This document shows positions 42,430 through 54,428 of a stretch of DNA of 64,000 nucleotides, piece by piece. Position 1 is the first letter of the stretch. Every line of letters starts with the position of its first letter. The notes under the pieces are model-generated. The model searched no databases. It had not been told where the DNA came from and saw only the letters and a program-made list of their open reading frames with translations. Position numbers and translations under genes: made by a program. The stretch is taken from assembly GCA_038030265.1 (NCBI GenBank), contig CM075937.1, positions 38,358,198 through 38,422,197 on the forward strand, given 5' to 3'. This stretch comes from Corythucha ciliata. Taxonomy: Eukaryota > Arthropoda > Insecta > Hemiptera > Tingidae.

Positions 42430-45422
42430 ACCAGTGTACCGAGGCAGTGGCGAGGGGGGCGGACCGCCCCGGGCCGCACTACGTCAGACGGGAGCCCCGA
42501 AAACCTTAAATACGGAAAATGAGGAATTAGGAATTTAGGCTCTACATATAGTCATGGATGTAGGTATGTGAAAAGGTTGGACAGCGATTAGACTCCTTTC
42601 TACGAATTTCGGTCTAGACCTGGAGAACATAACGCTACAAGTGATATCAGTAAAAAGTATGGGCTGAATATTCATTGAGCCCCCGAGAGTGCGTTTCTGG
42701 TGGCTCAAATACAGAAAATTCGCGCCTTCTTGAGGAAAATTAGCGGCTAAAATAGAGAAAATACACCGTCCCCAGTTTCCGTCCCAGTTATAAGCGCACT
42801 ATAATATATTGATCAGCAACTTGCAACTTGCTGACGCGGCAAAAACTTAAGAAAAAGCGCTAATATTCGTGGCTATAACTGCGAAAAAGCGCTTCGGGGT
42901 CTCACGATGCGATCGTCGATTCGCGGGTGTATGGCGCGGTCATTCCACGGAAAAAATGTAGAAATCAACCCAAAAGTGTTGTTTTTGGGTCAAGCCCGCG
43001 GCTAAAATTGAGAATAAGCTACTAATTCAAGGCTATACAAGTAATAAAATTCGCACTAATATTGACAAAACAACGCTAATTCGGGTTGAAATTGTGCCAA
43101 AATGCCAAATTCACAAGAGAATAGATGCTAATTCACTGCAAAATTAGCAGAAAATGCAATTTCACTGCGAGAAAATCGCAATAAAGTTGAGGAAAAACTT
43201 CAATTCGCGGATATGCAAATGAATTAAATCACTAATTCGCAGCTGAAATGGAGAAAACGCAAATCCGTAGCCTCTGAAAGATTCGAGGCTCGAACTTTAT
43301 TGCTAATCCATAGCAGAAAGTAGAAAAAAATTGCTTACGCGGGGCTTAAATCTATAAAACTACGTAATTTTCTAAAATTTTTAAAAAATCAATAATTTAC
43401 GCGGCTAAAATAAAGAAAAACACTAATTTTCAGCTCAAATTGAGGAAAGGTGATAATTCGCTGATAAAAATGTAAAAATGCCTAATCTACATCTGAAAAT
43501 GAGGAATACGCCGATTCGTGGCTAAAATGGTGGAAAATCGCTATTTCAAGCGATAGAAACGCTACTGAGTTGCTAAAGTTGAGAAAATTGAGCGCTAACC
43601 CACGGCTAAAATTGGGGAAAATCACTAATTGGAAAAACGCAAATGCGTTCCGTTCAAGGCAATATAGGTAACTAAACAAAAAAAATCAAAGCAGAAATTG
43701 AAGGAAAATAGTGAATTTTTGAAAATGCGGGACTAAACTATAAAAAAACGCTGCTAATATTGAAAAATTCACTAATTAACCCGGCATAAATAAAAAAACT
43801 CTAGTTTTCAGCTCAAATGGGGAACTTGCATGAATGCCCGATTTGGGAGAAAAGTATACCGATGAATTGGCACATGGGCAGAAGGATATCAACGGTAGTT
43901 GCAGCCCGATTGGTGCATTTGGTGATTTTTAAATAAATGTCAACGTTCTTCAAGAGGGGATAGATGGTGCGAGGAGAAATTACGTCAATGGTCACTTTTG
44001 AAGCATCTGATGAGGGAACTCTTAACATATTTTGTTTACAAATAACAAGAAAAATTGACCCCTTGAAAATGTGTCTCCCCCCTCTTCCTCCATTTCATTA
44101 AATATCCTTTGACGTCATCAAATCCCCTCTCAAAATTTTGAAAAATTCGATTTGAAAAAATCCTTCATTGATTTCAATGTTTAATGTGAGCAACAGCATA
44201 ATGGAATAGTCCTTTTCAAGAATCACCAGTGCTTGAAAAATGTGCAAGTTCCCCATTGGGAAAAAGTGCTATTACCGGCTAAAAAGTGCGTGGAAAACGC
44301 CAGTATGTGGCTAAAATTGACAAAATTCGCGAATTCACAGAGAAACGCTTCTAGCCAGCTAAAATTGAAAAGCGCTAATTCGCGGCTAAAATTGAGGAAA
44401 ATTACAAATTCACGGATAAAGTGTGGAAAAATTTGTAATTTAAATACGCGCCTTCTCGCCTTCTGAGGGCATCTTTGTGGTCAAAAGTGAGAAAAACAGC
44501 GAATTCACACCTTTAAGTAAAATAAAACCACTGATTCGCTAGAACTGAGAAGAAGCGCTAATAGCTAATGCGGTGCTCAAATGTATAGGAATCCGCTATG
44601 GAAAAGTTGCCAATTTGCAATATTGGAAACACCAATTCATGGCTAAAATTAACAAATTTCGCTAATTCATGGGTTAGAAACGCTACCGCGCTGCTAAAAT
44701 TAAGAAATAGCGCTAATTCGAGGGCTAAATTATACAAATTTCAAATTACGTCAAATTCCGCAGGTATCTTTGTGGCTAAAATTGAGAAAAAGCGCCAATT
44801 TATGGGGATTGGTGAAAACCCCGCAAATTGGCTGCTAAAAATAAGAAAAAAAATCGCTGATCTATAACGTACGGTAAAGAAAAAAATGCTAATTTGTGGC
44901 CAACATTTAGAAAAATCCGTTATTTTGTGGCTAATATTGAGTAAAACAGTTGAGAAAAACGCTAATTTTCATCTCAAACTGTAAAGTGCTAATTTCCTGG
45001 TGCCAGGTAAAAAAGATACAATCGCTAATTTGCAGCTAAAAATTGTGGTTGCAGCTAAAAATTGGTTCCATTATCGGGATAAAAAGCTACTTTGCTAAAA
45101 TTGAAAAAAAAAAGCTCATATTTATGTCTATTGGGAGGAGGGGGGACTACCCTGTTAATCGGCGGCTACAATTGAGAAAAACGTTACACGCGGCCAAAAT
45201 TGAGAAAAGCGCTAATTCGCAGGTAAAGTTGACTAAAAGCTCTCATTCGCTGCTTAAAGTTGGCATAAGCGCTAGTTGGTGGATAAGGCGTGGAAATTGC
45301 GGTAATTTGGCTAAAATAAGAAAGAGGCCATTGAGGTTACTAATAGAGGTTTAAATGGTAGAGACTTAGGGGCCTCTTGGAGATTTCCGTCGCGGGCCCC
45401 GGTACGTGTAGGTCCGCCAGTG
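42430..45422 (+). mobile_element. 3-kb non-autonomous element filled with family B minisatellite
   Basis: Flanked by tttgggtgc on both sides (42421-42429 and 45423-45431), an 8-9 bp target duplication. Ends are short inverted repeats (cagtgtaccg-type left; cactggcgga when the right end is reversed). After a left cap with gaccgccccgggcc and gagccccgaaaaccttaaat (42430-42780), the interior is a family B array (attcgcggctaaaattgaga) up to about 45340. A separate MITE (43819-44254) sits inside. No protein is encoded. The duplication length suggests mobilisation by a hAT-type transposase, which is inference. Confidence 0.6.
43819..44254 (+). mobile_element. Complete MITE, GGGGAACTTGCA ends, AT target duplication
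   Basis: 436 bp, ends GGGGAACTTGCATGAAT and TGCAAGTTCCCC, flanked by AT on both sides. Removing it restores an ordinary family B unit (gctcaaa joined to ttgggaaaaagtgcta), so the insertion is precise. It aligns with the element at 11843-12284. Confidence 0.92.
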
Positions 45423-45431
45423 TTTGGGTGC

Positions 45432-46185
45432 GTTTTGGCCGGCCGGTGACCGTTCGTTCCATCATGGTCTCTGGATCTTTGCAAGTTACTAATCGATTAT
45501 CAAAAAAAATTGTTTGCCATTTTCACGTGCTTTCACGAGCCCAACCAATTTTTCCATGAGCGTCGGCATTTGGCCAAGAAGTTTTTTCTTAATTTTAGCC
45601 GCGGACAGGTGGACTCGCCCCACGAAAAGCATGTTTAGCCATTTTCCACAATTTTTGCCTTAAAAAGGCCTCCAGCATAAACTGCGAATTACCGCTTTTC
45701 CTGAATTTTAGCGGCGATGTGACCGAAAATTAGAATTTTGCTCAATTTCATCAAAGAAGTAGTTTGCAGAATGACAAATTATGGCTCTTTCTTTTTCTCT
45801 CCATTTTAGCCACGAAGTTTCCCCCATAATTCGTGAATATCTGTTGTTTCCAATTCTTTTTCCATCAAGTAGTAAGCCGCGGTCTTGCGCTAATAAAACA
45901 GCACATTAGCGCATTTTCTTTATTATTAGAAAAAAAAATCAACTTTCTGTCATTTTGAGAGCAACTAACGAACGCGTTGAAGGTCGGAATCGTCTGTGGT
46001 GGTCAATGGGCGTTGCCGGCATTGTGTGCAGGTCGTCCGGCACAAATCGAAACAGTTTGAAAAAAATGGCCTCTCAAATCACCCCTAACCAGGCGGGGGG
46101 CGGGGACTTAGCTAAAATTGTCCAAATTCTAAATTGGACAAGGCCGGGTTTCTTCGTGCGTTTTTCGTCACGGACCCAACAGAGC
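45432..46185 (-). repeat. Family B fragments, reverse orientation, with unique spacer
   Basis: 45560-45900 holds diverged reverse family B units (tttttcttaattttagccgc, aattttagcggcgatg). 45900-46185 is unassigned. Confidence 0.55.
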
Positions 46186-46350
46186 TATACAAGCATAGTA
46201 AAGATCCACTACAAAACCACAGTAAAGCACCAACCACAGCAGTGCTCTGACCACAGCAAAGCTCCAGACACAGCTAAGGTCCAACCACACGAAAGGTCCG
46301 ACCACAGTCATAACCTCCAACCTCCAACCTCAGCAAAGTTCCAACTATTT
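46186..46350 (+). repeat. Family F array: 'accacagcaaagctccaacc'
   Basis: About seven units of roughly 20-23 bp. Smaller patches of the same family occur at 51945-52035 (forward) and 16178-16245 (reverse). Confidence 0.8.
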
Positions 46351-46419
46351 TGTTTATATTTGTTGTGTATTGTGCGCAGTTTGGGCAGTTTCAATGACCA
46401 AATTTTACGGATTTGACAC

Positions 46420-46940
46420 ACACAGGACTCAATTTCGCTATTTTGGGTAATTCATTAATCACTAATTGAATGACCAAAATCCTTTAGCGTAATTTGGCGG
46501 ACCTGGTACGTCAGAAACAAATTGAAACAATTTTTTACGCAACTGCACTGCACCACCTCTCCAAGGAAGGTGAAATTTCCAACGTGTTGTGCTGGCTCAT
46601 TTTAAAGAGCAATTTCGCGGATTTGCCTCATTTAAAACAAACTCGGGATTGGATCACCCAAATAGAAAATTTCGCGAGTTTGAGTCTCTCAAAAAACCAA
46701 TTAGGCGCGTCAGGCCCAATCAAAAAAGAATAATTTAGTGGACAAAAAAATTGTTCCGCCATAAAAATCAGTTTCGTGGCTTATTCGCTGCTTCGAAAAC
46801 ATAATTTTGCTTTGTTGACCAATTGAAAAAGCAATTTCAAGCTGTTGGCGCATTTTAAAGAGCGATTTCATAGGAAATGGATCTTTTCAAATAACAACAT
46901 TTCGCAGGGTCAAAGCCAGTTTCGCGAGAAGGTTAAATTA
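46420..46940 (-). repeat. Family A minisatellite, reverse orientation
   Basis: Units such as gagcaatttcgcggatttgc and aatttcgcgagtttgagtct at about 31 bp. Confidence 0.7.
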
Positions 46941-49258
46941 ACTGACCTACCCGATTTATCCGGATTGAAACGGTTTGTGTGAGGTCAGAGTTCCGGGATC
47001 ATCCGGACAGCATGCTGGCACGCCTATGCCCTGTCTCAATTAGCTGAGGAAGTCCACGCCTATGAATGTGTGTGACGTCCCTTCTTCCCATCCACCAATC
47101 TTGGGGGCCTCACCATTTTCGGACGATGAGGGCACCACCCAAAACTCTTCGTCCGACCAGGGTGACCCAGAGTCGTGCCTCCAGGCGATAATTCATTTCT
47201 CAACATCATTCCGGAGTGAAATAGACACCGACGAGCGCGGCTCATTCCGTTTTTCATCTAGTTTGTTTGGATTGAGAAGGCCATATAAATTGTGTGTTTT
47301 TTAGACGCTCTTAAACGGTGTGATTCCAAAGCTTCAAAACTGGAGTGTCACGAGCAAGCTTTTAATCATTTGTCCCATACCTTTGGCATATACACTCCGC
47401 CACGTCGGTACAAACCTCGACTCCACCACAACTTCCTCTCCATCCAAATTTTTTTTTTTTCTTTTCTTTTCTTTTCTTTTCTTTTCTCGGCTACAATTTA
47501 ACGGAACAGTGCCAGAGTGGACTCCCTTTCGCGAGTATAAAACATTGTAACGCTAATAAAGGCCCGCCCACCCCCTCAGCCCCTTCAGTCCACTCGGAGA
47601 GTCGTTTAGAGACACGACGCGGGCAAACATTCAAAACTATAAAATCGCACTCTTAAACCTTGAAGTCCGTGAATTTTCGCTCGTAACTTAATCAACTCAG
47701 AAACTCGCAGGTACAAGTGCCAGAGTGTTGACTGAGTTTCTGCGATATTAAAAGCTTTTTTTTTTTTTGTGGGACGGATGACGAAGGGACGCTTCACGAG
47801 GAAATAAATTAATTTGGCCTAGAGCTCGCTTATTTTACTCATTTTTAATTTTATTCTCGGAAGATGATTTTTTTCTTCTTTATAAACACAACTAATTGTT
47901 TTTCAGTACCAGTCAAGTTGGTTAGTAGGGCAAAAACGTCTGAAGGAGGTGTGGTGAAGGGAAAGGGGCTAATCAAAATTCAGAGCGCAACAAATAAGCT
48001 TGCGCTGTATACGTTCAAATTTCGATTTAGATAAAAGGTTGCATGAAAATAAACATGTTGTGAAATCGTAGCACAAGGCCCCACACAGTATAGTCACAGA
48101 AGCTAAATAAAATAAATAATAACGATAATTCTTTTTTGGCCTAAAGTCCGGAACTTGGCACCATTCCCACTGACGAAACCCAGATAGAGACAGCCGGACG
48201 TCACAACAAGTCTCGTATCGAAAAAAGTTTTGTACATGACGAGGAAGATGAATCTGAGCGTGATCTTATTTTTCTAACGTAAAGGTCAGCGTGAATCCCA
48301 CCCCCTCCTCTTCAACACCTTTTCCATGGTCGAGGGAAGGAATTATGAGTTCATTGGACAACCGCAGGGAACAAGAGAGGTGTACAGAGGCCGAACGAGT
48401 CTATTGATACAAGGGAAAAAGGTAGGAGCGGGGGGGGGGGTTAAGGAATATACGACGACGAAGTGTCTGCCATATACGCTTTAGGTGATGAGGAGACGTG
48501 TGCGTGGGGGGGGGGGTGAGAGAGAGAGAGAGAGAGAGGACAAAGATAGGATGATAGGAGAGAGAAGAAAGGCATGGGCTTTTTCTTTCTAAATATAACT
48601 TGGCAGCGAACTCGCCATAGAGGTGAGCTCGCAAGCCTACCAAACGTGCTTGTGCGAGGTTTGCCTCCCTTTTTTTTGCGCGCGTCTTTCTCGAAGTTTA
48701 ACAGCACCATGCTATGGGGGAGGGGGAGGGGGTACTGCGTTGTGTCTGCGGGTTCTGGGCACATTTTTTTACGACGGTACGGTACCCATACCCATCACAG
48801 CTGTTGTCTCAAAAAGCAATGAATATTTTGAACACAAAAATAGCCCCACACAGCGTACGACCTTCGTCGAACATTTTAAAGAAGTAAAAAAGTAGGACTG
48901 TTTACTCTCATTCACTGCAGTGCAGCAATGAGTACAATTGAAAAATTGCATTAGCCACTTGCAATGGTTAATTGAAGGGTAATTAACTGCGTAAAAACTG
49001 GGCAATGGGAGTAAAATGCGCATCTCTTGTAGGATGAATTATTGAACTAGGTCATAATTAAGTGCATAAATGTTTTGACAATTTATTACCACCTCGTTTT
49101 GCGCTCTCCCGTTTTTTTTGTGTGTGTTTTTTTCTGTGATTACGTGACTGTAGGACACATATGGGCGGGGATGGGGTTAGTTGAAAGATAACTTGGGAGT
49201 TATCCTCCTGAGCAGGGGCGTAGTCAGCCTTGATTTTAGAGTGGGCAGCTTCGTTGGG
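46941..49258. other. No firm gene; unique sequence
   Basis: An 80-codon plus-strand frame at 47062-47304 (with SPFSDDEGTTQNSSSDQGDP) has a protein-like acidic stretch but no recognised family. A TATA-like gagtataaaac lies at 47533. Other content: a tttcttttctttt run at 47457-47486, G runs at 48431 and 48507, and a (ga)n run at 48518-48538. Confidence 0.35.
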
Positions 49259-49451
49259 TAAGGCCCCGCGCACACTAGGAGAAAAAAGACGTCGACGCGC
49301 GCGTCAGCGTCCGACTCGTGCAGTAAAAACACATAGAACTCTATGGGGCCTTTCACATTGGACGTGTACGGGAGAGTCGTCTCTTCCCCGAGAAAAAAGA
49401 CGCCGACTCGCGCGTCGGCGTCTTTTTTCTCCTAGAGTGCGCCGGCCCTAA
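49259..49451. mobile_element. 193-bp hairpin MITE with taaggccc ends
   Basis: Left end taaggccccgcgcacactag-gagaaaaaagacg mirrors cgtcttttttctcctagagt-gcgccggccctaa at the right. A second perfect hairpin with 17-bp arms (gaaaaaagacgccgac mirrored) lies at about 49392-49431. The terminal taaggccc matches the ends of the cluster at 7437-8110, suggesting related families. Confidence 0.85.
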
Positions 49452-49539
49452 GATGTCAGATGGTTATTGCGAGCTTATTTTCGGGAATAGGTCTCCTGCA
49501 TCAATAGAAACTGGTAGTTCATCAACTCTCGAAACGGAT

Positions 49540-50340
49540 TTTTATTGAGGTAGACCTACGAAAATGACTTTTTTTTGCGAGAAAATTCCGAAAAATAGGT
49601 CCGAGAATTGGGTTTTATAACGGGCCGGTCCCGCGAAAATGGTCTCTTGGCGGGACAAAGCAGCAACGTTGGTTTCTGATTTGGCCAACCCAGCGAAATC
49701 GGTATCAACAAAGTACTGCAAAATTGATTTTTAACGAGCCAGACCTGCGAAAATGGTTCTTTTTGGTTTTTCCTCGAATTTAGCCACTAATTATACATTT
49801 CACTTTTTATACATTTTATCCATGGAAGGAGCGCTTTTTCACAATTTCATTGGTGAATTACCGATTTTTCTCCACTTTCGCCGCGATTAACTATTTTGCT
49901 TATTTTTATACCCGCCGCGAAGTAGTGTTTTTACCTCGTGGATTAGCGATTTTTCCTTAATTTTACCCGGGATGTAGTGCTTTTGCCACTTCTAACCGCT
50001 AATCAGCGATTTTTTTCAATTTTAGCCGTGAATAAGACATTTTCCTTGAATTCAGCCGCGAATAATCGCAGTTTTTCTACGCCTTATCCGCGTTGTTTAG
50101 TTATCGATTTTTCTCCATTTCAGCAACGATTTACAGATTTTATAATGTTTATCCGCGATTTGGCGCTTTCTTCCAGTTTCGAAGTTGTGTTTCTACCTCA
50201 CAAATTAGCGTTTAGGATAGGATTTAGCGCTATTTTCTCTTCTATCCGCAAATTAGGCATTTCCCTCAATTTTAGCCCCTAATTAGCGTTTTTCTCTATT
50301 CAGGTCTTGGAAGTTGCATCGAAAGACCCGGATTTTAGTG
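49540..50340. repeat. Family A (forward) then family B (reverse)
   Basis: 49540-49770: cccgcgaaaatggtctcttg and similar. 49770-50340: ttttcaattttagccgtgaa, ccgcgaattagcg-type reverse B units. The A-forward/B-reverse pairing recurs at 54430-57560. Confidence 0.75.
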
Positions 50341-50955
50341 ATTTTTTTTCTGCTTTTTCACTAGCTCCGAATACTTGCACCATGTCGAAACTTTCAGCCG
50401 CGTACTTGCTCTAAAGAACACAGTATCGTATGTTCAGCTCCGCACAATTCGCTGAGCACCGGCGACGCTCTATTCTTCAGGGGTTGGATGCAGTGGCGTT
50501 GGTAGAAATTTGTCCTGGGGGGGGGGGATCAGATTGAAAACTTGTAAGTGTGAAGGGAGGGGGGAATTTCACATTTTAGTAATCTTTCCACCCAGCTTGC
50601 ACTATCTTGAATCTACCGGACATCTTGCTGGCCCCATCATATAGCCTTGTCTGAGATCAAAATTACTATTAATCCCTAACTCATCCCAATTCATTCCAGA
50701 ATTTTCTTTTCGATAAATCCTTCCCTGAGGCTGTTATGGAATGAGTAGAGTACAGGCTAGTCCCTTGACGGTGAAGTCCTCCCGGATACAGATCGACGAA
50801 GTGATACGAGTACAAATGCAAAACGCTCACTTTTAACCAATTTAAGGGACAGTGGTGGCCACTCAATGATTTTGAGGTGGAAACCGCGTACATTGGTCAA
50901 TTGAGCATTCCCCACGGGACTCATACTGTCCCAAATCGAAATACTCAGAGAAAAT
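50341..50955. other. No gene seen
   Basis: Contains a cap-like cagtggcgttggtag plus a G run at 50492-50528. Otherwise unassigned. Confidence 0.35.
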
Positions 50956-51510
50956 GACCCTAAACATCTCTCAGTTAAGAACGATTTTTGGACTTTTCCC
51001 GCAAATTAGCGCTTTTCTCAATTTTTGCCACCTCAATTTCAGCCGTGGCTTAGCGGTTTTAATAATATTAGCGATTTTTTTTTCAATTTTTTCGCCGCGT
51101 CAGCAAGTAGCAAATTGCCGATCACAGCACTTTACTGGACTTAAGGATCTAACGAAAATGGGGACACCGTGTACTATTTTCTCTTTTTAGCCGCGAATTT
51201 TCCTCAAGAGAGCATGGATTTTCTCAATTTCAGCCACTAGACTAGCGCTTTCGGGGGCTCAATCGAATGTTTACCCCTCACTCTTAGTTGATATTACTTG
51301 CAACGTTATATTCCCCGGGTCGGATAGACTGACATTCGTAGGAAGGAGCCAAATCGCCGTCCACCCGTCCGACCTCTTCACATACCTACATCTATGGATA
51401 TAACGTAAAAATCCTTATTTCCGTATTTAAGCTTTTCGGGGGCCCCGTCTGATAAAGAGCCCGGGGCGACACCCCACCCACTACCCTGGTACGCTACTGC
51501 GTGGGGTCTG
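50956..51510 (-). repeat. Family B array and cap of an element, reverse orientation
   Basis: 50990-51270: reverse B units (agcgcttttctcaatttttg). 51240-51510 is an inverted copy of 42430-42780: gggggctcaatcgaatgttt, cttcacatacctacatctat, tccgtatttaagcttttcgg, gagcccggggcgaca and a tggtacgctactg end. So this is a second, reversed copy of the 42.4-kb element end. Confidence 0.7.
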
Positions 51511-51840
51511 AAGTCCAAGGAAGCAGCTGGACGTACGTTCGGGCTGCTTGAAGTGGGAAAAAATCTGCTACACCTAACTTCAACGTGAAATGCTCATTCC
51601 CTGGTATACATACTAGTGCCCCTTCGTTCGTACACTTGAAGCTCTGGGGGGGGGGGAGATCTATCCCTATATCCCCCCCCCTACCTACGCCCCTGGTTGG
51701 ATGGACTGAAAAATTAGTCGAGTGGAGCGAAATCGCAGGTCCAACCGGATACCAAGACTCCTTTCCACTTACCTACATCCTACATCCACTGGCATTAGGA
51801 CCCAAACCCGCAATTTTTAGGATAGGGGAGGGGAGCGGAG
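51511..51840. other. No gene seen
   Basis: Unique spacer with G and C runs at about 51645 and 51675. Confidence 0.35.
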
Positions 51841-52180
51841 AAAATTCCGCAAAATTGGTGTTGTAGTGAACGAAATTCGAGGCAGACTTGCGAAAATGGT
51901 TTTTTTAGAGTGCACAATGCGCGAAATTGGTTTTTTAAGGAGCTCCAAACCACAGTAAAGAAGCCCTAACCCCTGCAAAGCCTTGCAACATCCACAGTGA
52001 AACTCCAACCATTAAAAATGCCCAACCACAGCAACGTGCTGTTTTTGGCAGGGCAGCTTTAGGGAGCGAAATCCGAAAAATTGGGTATTAAGTAATCCAG
52101 ACCCGCGGGATGCTTCATGAGAGCGAAATCTAAGAAATCGGTTTTTAAATTAGCCAGACCTGCGAGACAAATCCGCCGAA
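51841..52180 (+). repeat. Family A and family F patch
   Basis: Family A units (gcgcgaaattggttttttaa) enclose a family F patch at 51945-52035 (accacagtaaagaagcccta). Confidence 0.65.
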
Positions 52181-54428
52181 ATTTTCCTTTCGGGAACTCA
52201 TAAATCCTCTCACACGGGCTGAAAAGTGGAAATAACTACCCCTTCCCCCCTAAACTGACTGTACAGCCTGGTCCGACTGGAGTTTGCTACAAAAAATTCT
52301 AGTGTTCCCTCCTAAATCAATCAACCGACTCAATGTACAACCGGTCGGCCGAAAGACTGTGGGGGCTCATCATATTTTCCAAATTCACTCTCCTGTTCGC
52401 TCTGGCTACGCGCATTTCGAGATGTAAAAATATGACAGCATCAAGAATTCCAATTTATGCAAAAGCTCGTAGGACTGGGGGAGAAATAATTGACTTATGA
52501 CGAAAACCTCTCATGTAGGGGTCTCTTGAAGTTTATATGGGCTGCCCCTAAAGCCTATAAGGCTTTCCCTCTTGTTCTGTCTGGGAAATTCAACATTTAC
52601 CCTTCTCCCCCGTGCACACCGTTCCTCGAACAACCCGACGCCACCGACTTTCCTCAAAACCCAGACTGAGAAAGTTGAAACACGAGTAAGGGGTGTTTAC
52701 ATAGCGAACATAGACAGACGTCTTCTTTTCCACCCTCAACCTCCCTATTACAGCACCAATCCACAACCACTTTTCTTACTATATCTCTCAAAACACGTAG
52801 GCCCCCAGAAACTCTCATTCTGTCTCATTCCCACCCCTTTTACGATCAATACGATAGGCCTAGGGCGCAGACACCCAACCCCTCCTCCATTTTTTTTTTT
52901 TTTTTTTCCGTCGAAAGGGATTCCCGGGCCATTCAAACCCCTCCCCCTCCATTCCACTCGGGTCATTCATGCCCATCCTTTCCCACTCTCTTTCTTCAAC
53001 CCTCTTTATATTTGTTAAAGGTGGTTCACCCTCCCTTGTAAAACTTCGCTCAATCTTTTCACTATAGACGCCAGAAACCACCGGCTCTAAACGTAAAAAC
53101 TACAATCCAGGATCGCCTATAGCAGGGCCGTCCCCCTTAGATCGCCTCTCTGGTTTGGGTTTGTGGGGAGGGGGGGTGAAGAGGTTTTCCCATTGAATAA
53201 CCTGCTCGCTGGACAGTATAATTACACCGTCTGGAGACGTCAAAAATACATTTTTCGTTGCGGACGTATTAATAAAAAAAATATTATGCTTGTAATGCTT
53301 TGATCGAATATTAATGAACTCGGCCAGTATTTCAGGTTTCCGTCCCGTAAAAGTTTAGCCCATCTCACTTTTTATAGAAAATTAAGTTTCCCGGTGAAAA
53401 ATAACTTGGATCTTTTTTTTTGCTTAACAGACTCTTGCCTCGTAGTGCCACACCCCAAAACTAATTCAACCTTCGTTAGAAAAAAGAAATGACCAATTTT
53501 TCAGCGCTCAACAACTTCGAAAAGTCACGTTCCTTCTGCTTTTTCCCCGTTTATTTCGAGTTGGTTGGGAGGAAGAGACAAATTCTCTCTTTAAAAAATG
53601 AGCTACTGGAAATACCCTCCGGATATTTAAAAATCAATTTTATCTGCTGGTATAGGTCATTCCTGCTCACTTTCCATTAGTTAAAGAAAATGTTCCCTAA
53701 ATACACCAGACCTCGTATAAACACACGACCCAACTCCTAACACTCCACCCATCCATACAGAAACCAGAAACCAGCCTCCGAGCGTCATGCCATCCCTTCA
53801 ATACTTGATATAAAAGAAAAAAAAAAAAATTAAAAGCCTTTCCACCCTCTCTGTTCAATATACAGCTCTTCTCTCTCAATCTACACGTGGAGAGGTCACG
53901 TGTCCGCCCAAGGGATCGATGGCCAAGGCTTGCGCCCTCACGCTTTCAGTTCAGCGAAAAACCACCCCCCCCCGCCCACCAATAACCACCCCCTTGTTGT
54001 AATCACCCCCCCCCCCCCCCAGGGATCCTTGTTGTATGGTTGGTGCCATACAAACCAATCTGTTATCCGTTCCACATTTTATGTGCAATTACTTTTTTTT
54101 TTCTAACGCGCCTTCATTTTTTTGGAAATTCCAAAAGAAAGGACTACTAAGCAAGCGGGTGGTGCTGTGAAGGGAATAAGGGAATTGATGATGATGATGT
54201 TGGTGAAAGAGGGTGACCCTTGAAAGGAGGAGTTGGAAAGTACGAGGGTTATATCTGCGAGCTTCCTCAAGTGAAAGTGTTTGCCACTTCTTCATCCTAA
54301 AAATAGGTCGAGCTCGTGCCCGTGCAAAGACAAACGCAGCACGTCTTGGGATCATTAACAAAAAACTCAATTAACGATCCCGAAACTTAAGAACTGCTTT
54401 CATTGGAGCCCTCGCTGTCCAATTGACA
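52181..54428. other. No gene seen; pyrimidine-rich unique sequence
   Basis: A 148-codon Pro/Phe-rich frame (52572-53018) follows from C/T-rich composition and carries no domain. C runs lie at about 53966 and 54008. Confidence 0.4.

Noticed and set aside
45955..46416. 153-codon frame as a gene
   Set aside because: Half of it is translated family F repeat (accacagcaaagctcc), so it is a repeat artefact.
49391..49432. Rho-independent terminator-like hairpin with T run
   Set aside because: Part of a hairpin MITE in eukaryotic DNA; a bacterial-type terminator makes no sense here.
52572..53018. 148-codon plus-strand frame as a gene
   Set aside because: Pro/Phe runs arise from C/T-rich low complexity including a poly-T tract; no recognisable domain.
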